From positions 1-15,822 of the forward strand of contig CAZVEV010000123.1 in assembly GCA_964625865.1 (NCBI GenBank): a stretch of 15,822 nucleotides of DNA, read 5' to 3'. The translations under genes and the position numbers were made by a program. The notes under the pieces are model-generated. The model had not been told where the DNA came from. It searched no databases and saw nothing but the letters and a program-made list of their open reading frames with translations. Position 1 is the stretch's first letter. Each line of letters starts with the position of its first letter. Below are positions 1 to 6,394 of this stretch, piece after piece. Origin of the DNA: CAZVEV01 sp964625865 (GTDB taxonomy: Bacteria; Planctomycetota; Phycisphaerae; SM23-33).

Positions 1-364
1 TCGGCAGAAGTGGCGAGGTCATCTGAATGTCGGAGGCTTCGCCTGAACGGTTACTGTTTTCGAGTATGCGGCGGAAGTCCTGGCAGGCCATGGCCCCGCT
101 CTTACCGGCGTATCGCTGCGCCTTGGTGATGTCGACGTCGCATGCTCCCAGCTTTCGAACGTTCTTGCCCAGCCCCCCGAACGTGCCGGGGCCGCGCCCG
201 CCGCAGCCGATCAACGCCCCGCCGAACGTATCGCTCGGTGCGACGGCGCCCGCCCCGCCGAGGACGTGCCTCGGGACGATAGTGAATGCAGCCGCTCCGG
301 CTGCTCCGGCGGCGGCGCCTTTCAGGAACGTCCGCCGACTGGTCCGTGGTGTGCCTTCACCCAT
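1..364 (-). CDS. Gfo/Idh-type oxidoreductase, Tat-exported, N-terminal part (cut by window edge)
   Basis: This is the first 121 codons of a protein that runs off the left edge. The start is ATG at 364, with AGGAGA (371-376) 6 bases upstream as a good ribosome binding site. The N-terminus carries a twin-arginine signal (TSRRTFLKGAAAG, about residues 8-20) followed by an Ala-rich stretch. Then comes a Rossmann nucleotide-binding turn, GALIGCGGRGPGTFGG (about residues 48-63), a CDVD motif after the second strand and the family-typical DFRRIL. This order is the N-terminus of the Gfo/Idh NAD(P)-dependent oxidoreductases common in planctomycetes, usually acting on sugars or inositols. The expected next segment, a DAV..TPDHWH-like strand and loop, is not seen in the last ~16 residues, so the gene may be divergent, interrupted or at a damaged contig end. 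The family call is firm; the substrate cannot be told. Confidence 0.75.
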   Translation of the reverse strand, partial: MGEGTPRTSRRTFLKGAAAGAAGAAAFTIVPRHVLGGAGAVAPSDTFGGALIGCGGRGPGTFGGLGKNVRKLGACDVDITKAQRYAGKSGAMACQDFRRILENSNRSGEASDIQMTSPLLP

Positions 365-421
365 TGTGTATCTCCTGTGCTTTTCAACAAAGGGGGTCTG
401 TCCATGCAGTATCTAACCGCG

Positions 422-450
422 ATTATGTTCCCCCGCATCGCGCCGAACAA
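422..450 (-). promoter_or_regulatory. Candidate sigma70 promoter for the left-edge Gfo/Idh gene
   Basis: On the minus strand TTGTTC (445-450) is followed after 17 bases by CATAAT (422-427). The -10 matches the consensus at 5 of 6 positions and the -35 at 3 of 6. It lies about 58 bases upstream of the ATG at 364 and downstream of the hairpin repeat at 505-591, so it would give the oxidoreductase its own promoter. The planctomycete promoter consensus is poorly known, so this is a weak call. Confidence 0.3.
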
Positions 451-504
451 CGGAATATGTGAGCAACGTGGTTCCTTTGCGCGGGCGCCCTACCTCTTCC
501 GTGC

Positions 505-591
505 GGGTGCCGTGGTTTGACGCGAAGCGGCAACCACGTTGTCTCCATTCGAGAACACGTGGTTGCCGCTTCGCGTCAGCCCACGGCACCC
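505..591. repeat. Long palindrome: two inverted copies of a dispersed REP-like element
   Basis: Arms 505-539 and 557-591 are inverted copies, 35 bp with two mismatches, and the loop is 17 nt. Part of the loop also pairs (TCTC at 542-545 with GAGA at 551-554), so the hairpin is nearly continuous. A third, single copy with the same ends (ACGTGGTTGC and CCCACGGCACC) but a different middle lies at 15204-15242. Several copies in intergenic DNA, with an inverted pair, is the pattern of REP/BIME elements. It sits 25 bases past the stop of the M29 peptidase gene, where it could also stop or protect the transcript; no T-run supports a classical terminator. Confidence 0.75.
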
Positions 592-615
592 AGCAGTCGG
601 AATCTCCAGAGTGTC

Positions 616-1755
616 CTACTTCCGCCGCCGGCGCGGGGGCTGCGGAAAACGCTTGTCGACGAATCGCCCGTTTTTCTGAATCAGCGTGCCGTCGGCGTAG
701 ATCTCGCCCTTCGTGCGAAGGTCGCAAACCATGTCCCAGTGCAGGCCGGACTTGTTGGCGCTGCCCGTTTCCGGATACGACGCGCCCAGCGCCAGGTGAA
801 CCGTCCCGCCGATCTTCTCGTCGAACAGCGTGTTGCGCGTGTACTGCGTGATGTTGTAGTTCGTCCCGACCGCCGCCTCGCCCAGGTAGCTCGCTCCCGG
901 GTCCATGTCGATCATCGCGTGGAGGTACTCGGCACCCTTGGACGCCTCGGCGCGGACGACCTTGCCCTTGCTGAACTCCAGGAACACGTCGGTGACCTCG
1001 CGCCCCTGGCGCACGGCGGGGAAGCTGAACCGCACGTGGCCCTCGACGGACTTCTCGACCGGCCCGGTGAAGACTTCTCCGTCGGGGAAGTTCAGGCGGC
1101 CGTCGCAGTTGATCCACGTGCGACCCGCGCAACTGAACGTCAGGTCCGTGTCGGCGGCCACCACGCGAATCTCCTTCGCCCGGTTCAGCCGCCGCGTCAG
1201 CGCCTGCTGCGATGTGCTGATCGCCTTCCACTCGGCGATCGGATCGTCGGCGTTCAGGTGACAGGCCTCGAAGACGAATTCGGTGTACTCGGCCAGGGAC
1301 ATCTCCGCGTCCTGGGCAGCCGAGTGCGTGGGCCACTGCGTGGTGACCCAGTTCAACTCTCCGTTGGCCGACCGTTCCATAAACAGCTTGCTCAGGGGCT
1401 GGCCTGCCTTGGCAGTGACGGCCATCTTCTTCGGATCGCACCCGGTCAGGCCCCGCGTGTTGACGGGGGCGGCGATGTGGCAGGCGGCGTCGACCTTGCG
1501 GATACGCTGGCGTGCAATCGGTGAGACCCACTTGAGTTGGGCGGGCTTGGCTTCCTTGTAGAAGATCTCCGCCAGGCCGGGCAGGCCGATCTGCGTCTCA
1601 ACGTTCGCCCCGGCGCGAATGGCCTGCCGGTAGAACTCGGTGATCAGCGGCAGGGCCTCGGGCGTGCTGTTCAGCCGGACGTACTGCCCCCTCTTCAGCG
1701 CCAAACAGTACTTTGCCAGCACCTGTCCAAACTTCTCCACGCGCGGATCGCTCAT
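616..1755 (-). CDS. M29-family aminopeptidase (thermophilic metalloprotease type)
   Basis: A 379-residue protein, close to the usual length of peptidase family M29 (AmpS/AmpT/PepS), cytosolic two-metal exopeptidases that remove N-terminal residues from peptides. No signal peptide is visible. The family metal-site blocks appear in order: GEVFTGP (Glu227), LGEAAVGTN (Glu293), TVHLALGASYP (His320) and LHWDMVCDL (His339, Asp341). The Glu-to-Glu spacing of 66 residues suits the family. The PT..AAQDAEMS..EY..F segment (about 142-160) is also typical. The C-terminus is basic (RRRRK). The start is ATG at 1755 behind a GAGGCGAG-like site. It follows the sulfatase gene in the same direction after 346 bp, so it is probably transcribed separately, serving general peptide turnover. 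The family call is strong; substrate preference is unknown. Confidence 0.88.
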   Translation of the reverse strand: MSDPRVEKFGQVLAKYCLALKRGQYVRLNSTPEALPLITEFYRQAIRAGANVETQIGLPGLAEIFYKEAKPAQLKWVSPIARQRIRKVDAACHIAAPVNTRGLTGCDPKKMAVTAKAGQPLSKLFMERSANGELNWVTTQWPTHSAAQDAEMSLAEYTEFVFEACHLNADDPIAEWKAISTSQQALTRRLNRAKEIRVVAADTDLTFSCAGRTWINCDGRLNFPDGEVFTGPVEKSVEGHVRFSFPAVRQGREVTDVFLEFSKGKVVRAEASKGAEYLHAMIDMDPGASYLGEAAVGTNYNITQYTRNTLFDEKIGGTVHLALGASYPETGSANKSGLHWDMVCDLRTKGEIYADGTLIQKNGRFVDKRFPQPPRRRRK

Positions 1756-1936
1756 CGTTCTACTCGCCTCTGGGGTGTCTCGGTAACCGCTTCACAGGCC
1801 GACAGTAAAGCCTCCCGGCAACCTCAACGCAACCGTTTTCTGACGTGGTCTCGGCGCAGGAGCGGACAGATGACCGCGGAATCCCCCGGCGCACGGTGCA
1901 CGCGTCCGAAGGACACAGGTCTTCTGCGCAAGACGC

Positions 1937-1971
1937 CATTTCGCCCCCGGTGAATACACCGGGGGGATTCC
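1937..1971 (-). repeat. REP-like palindromic element, copy 1
   Basis: A perfect 9-bp stem (1944-1952 with 1957-1965; CCCCCGGTG and CACCGGGGG) closes on an AATA loop. It is flanked by GGAAT on one side and GCGAAATG on the other, read on the minus strand. The same flanks and a near-identical stem recur in inverted orientation at 2045-2078. Confidence 0.75.
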
Positions 1972-2044
1972 CCGCGAATGCGCACGGTCAGAGAAAGCGA
2001 ATCCTCGTTCGCTTCATGCGCTCGAACGCACCGCGCCGTTGTGC

Positions 2045-2078
2045 GGAACCCCCGGGTGTAATCACCCGGGGCGAAATG
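2045..2078 (+). repeat. REP-like palindromic element, copy 2 (inverted relative to copy 1)
   Basis: A perfect 9-bp stem (2050-2058 with 2063-2071; CCCCGGGTG and CACCCGGGG) closes on a TAAT loop. It starts GGAAC and ends GCGAAATG, matching the minus-strand reading of copy 1. A further CACCCGG at 2094-2100 may be a remnant. Lying between the sulfatase and peptidase genes, the pair could form a processed or terminating RNA structure, but there is no T-run. Confidence 0.75.
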
Positions 2079-2101
2079 CACGCGCGTTCCGGTCACCCGG
2101 A

Positions 2102-3664
2102 TTACTGCCCCGCCGCAACGGCGCCAAGCGTCTTCTTGCCCGTCTTCTTGTGAATCCAACTGTACGTCTTGGGATCGAAGCGATACGCGTTCTTGGATGG
2201 CGCGTTCGGGGCGAGTTGCTTTGGAATCCAGCGGGCCAGATCCGCGATGACGGCCTTGTGTTCCGGACGTCCGGCGAGGTTCGTCCACTCGTTTGGGTCC
2301 GCGTCGTGATCGTACAGTTCCTCGCCGCCGTCTCCGTAGCGGATGTACCGCCATCGCTGCGACCGCACCGCACACTGGCCCCGACGATACGCCATCACCG
2401 CCGGACGGTCGCGCTTCGCGGTCGGATCCCGTAGCAACGGCGCGAGGCTCAAGCCGTCCAACTCGCGCTTGGGCGCCAGGCCGCACAGGTCGATCAGCGT
2501 CGGATAGATGTCGACGAGACTCACGGGCCTCTCGCAGCGGCCGCCGGCCTTTGCCTGGCCCGGGGCGGCGATGAGGAACGGTACGCGGGTGGCCTCTTCC
2601 CACAGCGTCATCTTGTGCCAATGGCGCTTTTCCCCCAAGTGCCACCCGTGGTCCGACCAGAACACGACGATCGTGTTGTCCGCGTAGTCGCTGGTCTCGA
2701 GCGTATCCAGCAGGCGACCGAATTGGGCGTCGGCAAACGTGATGCTCGCCAGGTACGCCCGGACGGCATGCTTGCGCTTACCCGCGGCGGTGATCTTCTC
2801 CAGGTCGCTTCGGCGGGCCTTGGAAAGGGCGCGCCCCTCGGCGGGCACGTCGTCCAGATCGTCGGCGGGCGCTTTGGGCAGCTTGATCGTAGCCAGCGGA
2901 TACAGGTCGAAGTACTTTTTCGGCACGTACCACGGCAGGTGCGGCCGGAAGATACCACACGCCAGGAAGAACGGCCTGGTGTGCTTGCGCTTGAGGTACC
3001 GGACGGCGAAGTCGACGGTCTTTGCATCGTCGTAGTCGGCCTCGTCCTTGTTCGGCAGCGGCCCCCAGTCATTCTCGTGGGGCAGGCCCGTGAATCCGCA
3101 GAACGGGAACCCCTTCGGCGGCGGGGTGACCTTCGACCACGGGTAGTTCAGCTTCGCGCCGCGATACCACGGGTCGTCGCGGAAGACCAGGCGCCGGAAC
3201 TCGTCCCACTGGCCCGGCGGGTTGTTGCCCGCGGTGTGATGGAAGATCTTCCCCGCACCGGCCACCGCGTACCCGTGCGCCCGGAAGTGCATCGGTATCG
3301 TGACCGCGTCCGGCATGTGAGGCTTCCACCACTGACCGTTGTTGTAGATCCCGCTGGTGGTCGGCATCATCCCGGTAAAGATCGCAGCACGGCTGGGACA
3401 GGACACCGGCGAGGCGCAGTAGGCGTGGGTGAACTCCACGCCTTTGGCCGCAAGGCGCTGCTGGGCCGGCGTGTGGACCCGGCCCGCGTATCCGCCCAGC
3501 CCGACCGTCCAGTCGCGCATGTCGTCGACAGCTACGAACAGGACGTTGGGCCTGGTGGACGGCTTGCCCGCCGCCGCGAGAGACGTCGAATGCGTTGCCG
3601 CCGCCACGGCGCCAAGCCCCAGCGTCTTCAGCAAGGCCCGTCTGGTCACCGTCGTCTGCTTCAT
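2102..3664 (-). CDS. Tat-exported sulfatase, iduronate-2-sulfatase-like (S1 family)
   Basis: A 520-residue formylglycine-dependent sulfatase, expected to hydrolyse sulfate esters on sugars outside the cytoplasm. A twin-arginine signal (VTRRALLKTLGLGAV, about residues 6-20) precedes PNVLFVAVDDMRDW, which carries the metal-binding aspartates 47 and 48. The activation motif reads VSCPSR at 87-92, so the residue in the formylglycine position of (C/S)xPSR is Ser88 rather than Cys. Later come the DHGWHLGEKRHWHKMTLWEE block and ELYDHDADPNEW, both typical of the iduronate-sulfatase-like branch. A longer open frame extends upstream, but ATG at 3664 is chosen because it begins the signal peptide. It overlaps the stop of the pectate-lyase-like gene as ATGA, implying translational coupling. 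The natural substrate is probably a sulfated, uronate-containing polysaccharide (inference). Confidence 0.9.
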   Translation of the reverse strand: MKQTTVTRRALLKTLGLGAVAAATHSTSLAAAGKPSTRPNVLFVAVDDMRDWTVGLGGYAGRVHTPAQQRLAAKGVEFTHAYCASPVSCPSRAAIFTGMMPTTSGIYNNGQWWKPHMPDAVTIPMHFRAHGYAVAGAGKIFHHTAGNNPPGQWDEFRRLVFRDDPWYRGAKLNYPWSKVTPPPKGFPFCGFTGLPHENDWGPLPNKDEADYDDAKTVDFAVRYLKRKHTRPFFLACGIFRPHLPWYVPKKYFDLYPLATIKLPKAPADDLDDVPAEGRALSKARRSDLEKITAAGKRKHAVRAYLASITFADAQFGRLLDTLETSDYADNTIVVFWSDHGWHLGEKRHWHKMTLWEEATRVPFLIAAPGQAKAGGRCERPVSLVDIYPTLIDLCGLAPKRELDGLSLAPLLRDPTAKRDRPAVMAYRRGQCAVRSQRWRYIRYGDGGEELYDHDADPNEWTNLAGRPEHKAVIADLARWIPKQLAPNAPSKNAYRFDPKTYSWIHKKTGKKTLGAVAAGQ

Positions 3665-5049
3665 TTCACGTTGGCCCTTGGGCTCCGGTCCGCGCGGGTT
3701 TCGGCGACCAGGCGGTCGGCCAGGTCGTTGACGTAATACTCGATCCACGTGTAGCCCTTGTGACGATCGTTCGCCGACGCGCCGGCCGGGACGATGCGTG
3801 TCGCGTCGGCGGGGTCGGCAGGGTTCAGGCCGCGGGCACGCTCCCACGCGTCGGGCATGCCGTCGGCGTCGGTGTCGGTCGGCGGTTTGGCGGGAGTCAG
3901 GCCGGCCAGCAGGCCGCCTTGCGGTTCGTGTCGCCCCCACTTGCCCGTCCCTGCCCGGACCTCCGCGACGGTCCGCTTCGAAACCGCGTCACGAGGAAAG
4001 CAGCCCGCCCGGGCAAGAACAAGTTCGTAAGATGCGGGGGCCGTCTGCGTCGCCACCGGCGGGGCGTCCCAAGGCTTGTCCGCCAGCGGCTGGGCGGCGG
4101 AGACCGCCTTGGCTGGCTCCAGCCACGAGCACACGTTGCCCTTCGCGTACAGGTGCGTGTTGGGGCGATTCCAGATGAGCTTGTCGAAGGCGCGCCCCTT
4201 CATGTGCCGGTGCACGTTCGGCCCGGACTGGAAGGTATTGGCCACCAGGTTGAAGCGGAACGGCTTGCCCGGACGGCGCCGGTTCATGCTCGTCGGGTGG
4301 AAGATGAACGGGAGGAGCATGTTGTAGATCACGTTGTTGCGATGGTCCACGACGTCGCAGCCGATCAGCGGGGCACGCTTCTGGTGATGCGCGAACAGGT
4401 TGTGGTGCACCGTCACGTCGCCGCGATCGGTGTAGCCGATGATCATCCCGTAGTTGTGCTGCCCCTTCTCGTGCCCGCGCGGGTCCGACTCCTCGATCGT
4501 GCTCCACTGGACCGTGACATTGGACGAACCGCACAAGTCCATGTTCTCGTCCGAGCCCCACGAGCACGAGACGTGATCGATGATCAGCGGGTTGACGTTG
4601 GTGATCTGGAGACAGTCGCCGGTGTGGCTCTTGCGCCTGACCGGCCGCGGGCGGACGCGCAGGTGGCGGATGATGATGTCGTTGCACGGCGGGGAGATGC
4701 GGTATCTCGTCGCGAGGATGCCCTCGATGGTAATCCCCGCTCCCGGCGCGGTCTGGCCCGCGATGGTGAGCTTGCCCGACGTGATCGTCACATTCCCGGG
4801 AATCACGCCGCTGACGTCGAAGACGACTATCCGTGGTCCGGTAGCCTGGCAGGCGGCCTGGAGGCTCCCCGGTCCGCTGGCCTTGAGATTGGTCACCTTG
4901 ATGACACGTCCTCCCCGTCCGCCGGCGGCAACGGCCCCGAAGCCCTCCGCACCGGGGAACGCAGGCAAGGGTTTGTCGGCCTGCACGGTCCGGCCGATCG
5001 CAGTCCACAGCAGTATCGCCGCCAGACAAAGCGTTTTCGCACGTATCAT
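3661..5049 (-). CDS. Secreted pectate-lyase-like right-handed beta-helix protein
   Basis: A 462-residue protein with a Sec signal peptide (hydrophobic residues 7-19, cleavage likely near ADKP). The mature N-terminus FPGAEGFGAVAAGGRGG (31-47) is the hallmark of planctomycete and Bacteroidetes pectate-lyase-like proteins related to polysaccharide lyase family 1. A beta-helix follows: GSLQAAC, VVFDVSGVI, LTIAGQTAPG, IIIRHLRVRP, DHVSCSWGSDE and VTVHHNLFAHH (about 61-222). These proteins cleave acidic polysaccharides such as pectate by beta-elimination. Near the C-terminus TDTDADGMPDAWE (391-403) is a calcium-binding thrombospondin-3/dockerin-like loop. ATG at 5049 follows an AGGGAG site. The gene lies 23 bp after its upstream neighbour and overlaps the sulfatase by 4 bases. 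The exact substrate is unknown; a sulfated uronate-containing glycan would suit the neighbour. Confidence 0.82.
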   Translation of the reverse strand: MIRAKTLCLAAILLWTAIGRTVQADKPLPAFPGAEGFGAVAAGGRGGRVIKVTNLKASGPGSLQAACQATGPRIVVFDVSGVIPGNVTITSGKLTIAGQTAPGAGITIEGILATRYRISPPCNDIIIRHLRVRPRPVRRKSHTGDCLQITNVNPLIIDHVSCSWGSDENMDLCGSSNVTVQWSTIEESDPRGHEKGQHNYGMIIGYTDRGDVTVHHNLFAHHQKRAPLIGCDVVDHRNNVIYNMLLPFIFHPTSMNRRRPGKPFRFNLVANTFQSGPNVHRHMKGRAFDKLIWNRPNTHLYAKGNVCSWLEPAKAVSAAQPLADKPWDAPPVATQTAPASYELVLARAGCFPRDAVSKRTVAEVRAGTGKWGRHEPQGGLLAGLTPAKPPTDTDADGMPDAWERARGLNPADPADATRIVPAGASANDRHKGYTWIEYYVNDLADRLVAETRADRSPRANVK

Positions 5050-5072
5050 CGTTCAGTCTCCCTGTGTCGCAT

Positions 5073-6188
5073 TCAGCCCGACAGGGCCTTGACGATCCGG
5101 GCCAGTTCGGCCAGGGCGGCCTGCTCGGCGGCGCGGGCGGCGGTGAGGTCCTTGACGGCCCTCGCACGGAGGGCCGCGTCAGCGATGCGGGCAGCCATTC
5201 CTTCCTTGTCGGGCGGCTGGTCCGGGCCGGTAGTGAACGGGAAGGTCTTGGCCACCGCGTCGAGGTGGGCCGCGACGGTTTCGTAGTGCTTCGCGGCGCG
5301 GATCAGCGGCGGCGCCGCAGTCGGGTCGTCGAGGCGTTCGGCCGCCTGGGTCAGGAAGGGGGCGGCGTGTCGTCGGGCCTCGGCCCAGCATTGGGCGTTG
5401 TAGGCCATCCCGAAGCCGACAGCCTTGTCCGTTGCGATCAGTGTCTCGTTGGACAGGGCTCTGATCCACGCGTCGTAGCCGGCCAGCCCGGTGTGCCACT
5501 TCTCGTGCGAGTGCTCTCCCGCCCCGTGCTCGACGGCGAACGCCAGCGCCTCGCGGACGGTCGTCCGGTCGTCGTCGATAGGCTGGCCCCGCATGATCGT
5601 CAGCACCGCCGCGATGCCGGTGGGATTGTCGGTGAGCGTAGTATAGTGCTTTTTGCTGATCCGACGGCCGAAGTCATCGAACAGGTAGTTGCCTTCGGCG
5701 TCATAACCGACCACGACGTACCAGTCGCCGTGGTCCAGCCACCAGGCCATGCAGGGCAGACCGTCGTCGATGGCGTGTCGGGCCTTGGTCCAGATCGCCT
5801 CGAGCCGGGCCGCCGCGTCGGACTCGGACCTGTGGGTCCGGAAGGTCTCGACGAGCAGGCCGAGATTGGCTGCAAGGGCATCGCTCTTCTCAGTCGGCCA
5901 GGCTGTCGGGCCGCTGGGACAGATCGCCTCGTGGATGTTCAACGCAAAGGCGTGCCCGCTGGCCCCATAGATCCACGTCGGCGAGGCGTCGAACTTGAGG
6001 TACTTCGCCGCCCCGATCAGTCCGCCGACCCGCGTCATCCAGAGCGGCTGGGCCCGGAGGCCTTCAAGCATGCCGCGGGCGGGTTTCTCTGCGTCCATCG
6101 TCGCCCGCCCGGGCCCACAGCCGATGCACGCCGCGCCGACCCACCCAAGCAGCGCCGCGGCGCCAATCGCCAGAGCCTTCGTAGTCAT
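5073..6188 (-). CDS. Predicted lipoprotein or exported protein with C39/BtrH-like N-terminal domain
   Basis: 371 residues from ATG at 6188, which has AAGGGAAGG just upstream; a longer frame reaches further but lacks this site and the signal. The N-terminus MTTKALAIGAAALLGWVGA ends at Cys21 and Cys24, so a lipoprotein is likely although neither lipobox is canonical. Residues 45-200 resemble the papain-fold C39-like/BtrH N-terminal group: GGLIGAAKYL, then IYGASGHAFALNIHEAIC (73-90), and DDGLPCMAWWLDHGDWYVVVGYD (141-163) followed by NYLFDDFG. The His/Asp half of a C39-type site could be in the HGDWYVVVGYD block, but the usual N-terminal catalytic cysteine is not obvious. The rest (205-371) is helical and ends in an Ala/Glu-rich, coiled-coil-like tail. 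It is first in the operon with the lyase and sulfatase. No function is claimed. Confidence 0.6.
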   Translation of the reverse strand: MTTKALAIGAAALLGWVGAACIGCGPGRATMDAEKPARGMLEGLRAQPLWMTRVGGLIGAAKYLKFDASPTWIYGASGHAFALNIHEAICPSGPTAWPTEKSDALAANLGLLVETFRTHRSESDAAARLEAIWTKARHAIDDGLPCMAWWLDHGDWYVVVGYDAEGNYLFDDFGRRISKKHYTTLTDNPTGIAAVLTIMRGQPIDDDRTTVREALAFAVEHGAGEHSHEKWHTGLAGYDAWIRALSNETLIATDKAVGFGMAYNAQCWAEARRHAAPFLTQAAERLDDPTAAPPLIRAAKHYETVAAHLDAVAKTFPFTTGPDQPPDKEGMAARIADAALRARAVKDLTAARAAEQAALAELARIVKALSG

Positions 6189-6216
6189 TTGCCTTCCCTT
6201 AATCCTATCCAAGTGA

Positions 6217-6242
6217 CCCGAACGCGTCCGGATTCGTCCGGG
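6217..6242. promoter_or_regulatory. Imperfect 26-bp palindrome in divergent control region (operator candidate)
   Basis: The outer arms CCCGAACG and CGTCCGGG and the central TCCGGA are symmetric at 20 of 26 positions. It lies about 28 bp upstream of the ATG at 6188, in the 206-bp gap between the leftward lyase/sulfatase operon and the rightward Gfo/Idh gene. That is where a repressor or activator site would be expected. No regulator gene lies next to it. Confidence 0.35.
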
Positions 6243-6330
6243 CTGGTCGCGCAATAGGTTATCCCCGGCGCGCTGCGTCAACAAGCGGTTTCCCCCGCTC
6301 CGGATCCCCTGAAAACTTTCCCGTCCCGCC

Positions 6331-6359
6331 GAGACAAACGGCATGGTGAGGTCTTTAAT
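6331..6359 (+). promoter_or_regulatory. Candidate promoter for the Gfo/Idh-HEAT operon
   Basis: GAGACA (6331-6336) is followed after 17 bases by TTTAAT (6354-6359), matching sigma70 consensus at 4 and 5 of 6 positions. A start near 6366 would leave a leader of about 30 bases with AAAGGAAG (about 6379-6386) before the ATG at 6395. Confidence 0.4.
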
Positions 6360-6394
6360 AGTGACACGACCACGAAGACAAAGGAAGCATTCAG

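Larger units (their letters stand above)
1756..2101. other. 346-bp gene-free spacer with paired palindromes
   Basis: This region separates the sulfatase stop from the start of the M29 peptidase. The part nearest the peptidase (1756-1930) should hold its promoter; only a weak candidate is visible there (TTGCGT, 17 bases, TTTACT on the minus strand). The other part holds two mirror-image palindromic elements (1937-1971 and 2045-2078) and, between them, a small stem-loop (AAGCGAA pairing with TTCGCTT near 1996-2015). No convincing coding frame or RNA gene was seen. Confidence 0.6.

Noticed and set aside
505..591. Classical rho-independent terminator
   Set aside because: The hairpin is far longer than usual, has no T-run on either strand, and recurs elsewhere in the window as a dispersed repeat.
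517..1524. Long plus-strand frame antisense to the M29 peptidase
   Set aside because: No domain signature or ribosome binding site; it arises from the third-position GC bias of the opposite gene.
413..1531. Long minus-strand Arg-rich frame overlapping the M29 peptidase
   Set aside because: A shadow frame of GC-rich coding DNA. The peptidase frame carries all metal-site motifs; this one has only Arg/Gly/Pro-rich sequence.
3595..5286. 563-codon plus-strand frame antisense to the pectate-lyase-like gene
   Set aside because: Arg/Val/Asp-rich with no recognisable domain; the minus frame has a signal peptide and beta-helix motifs.
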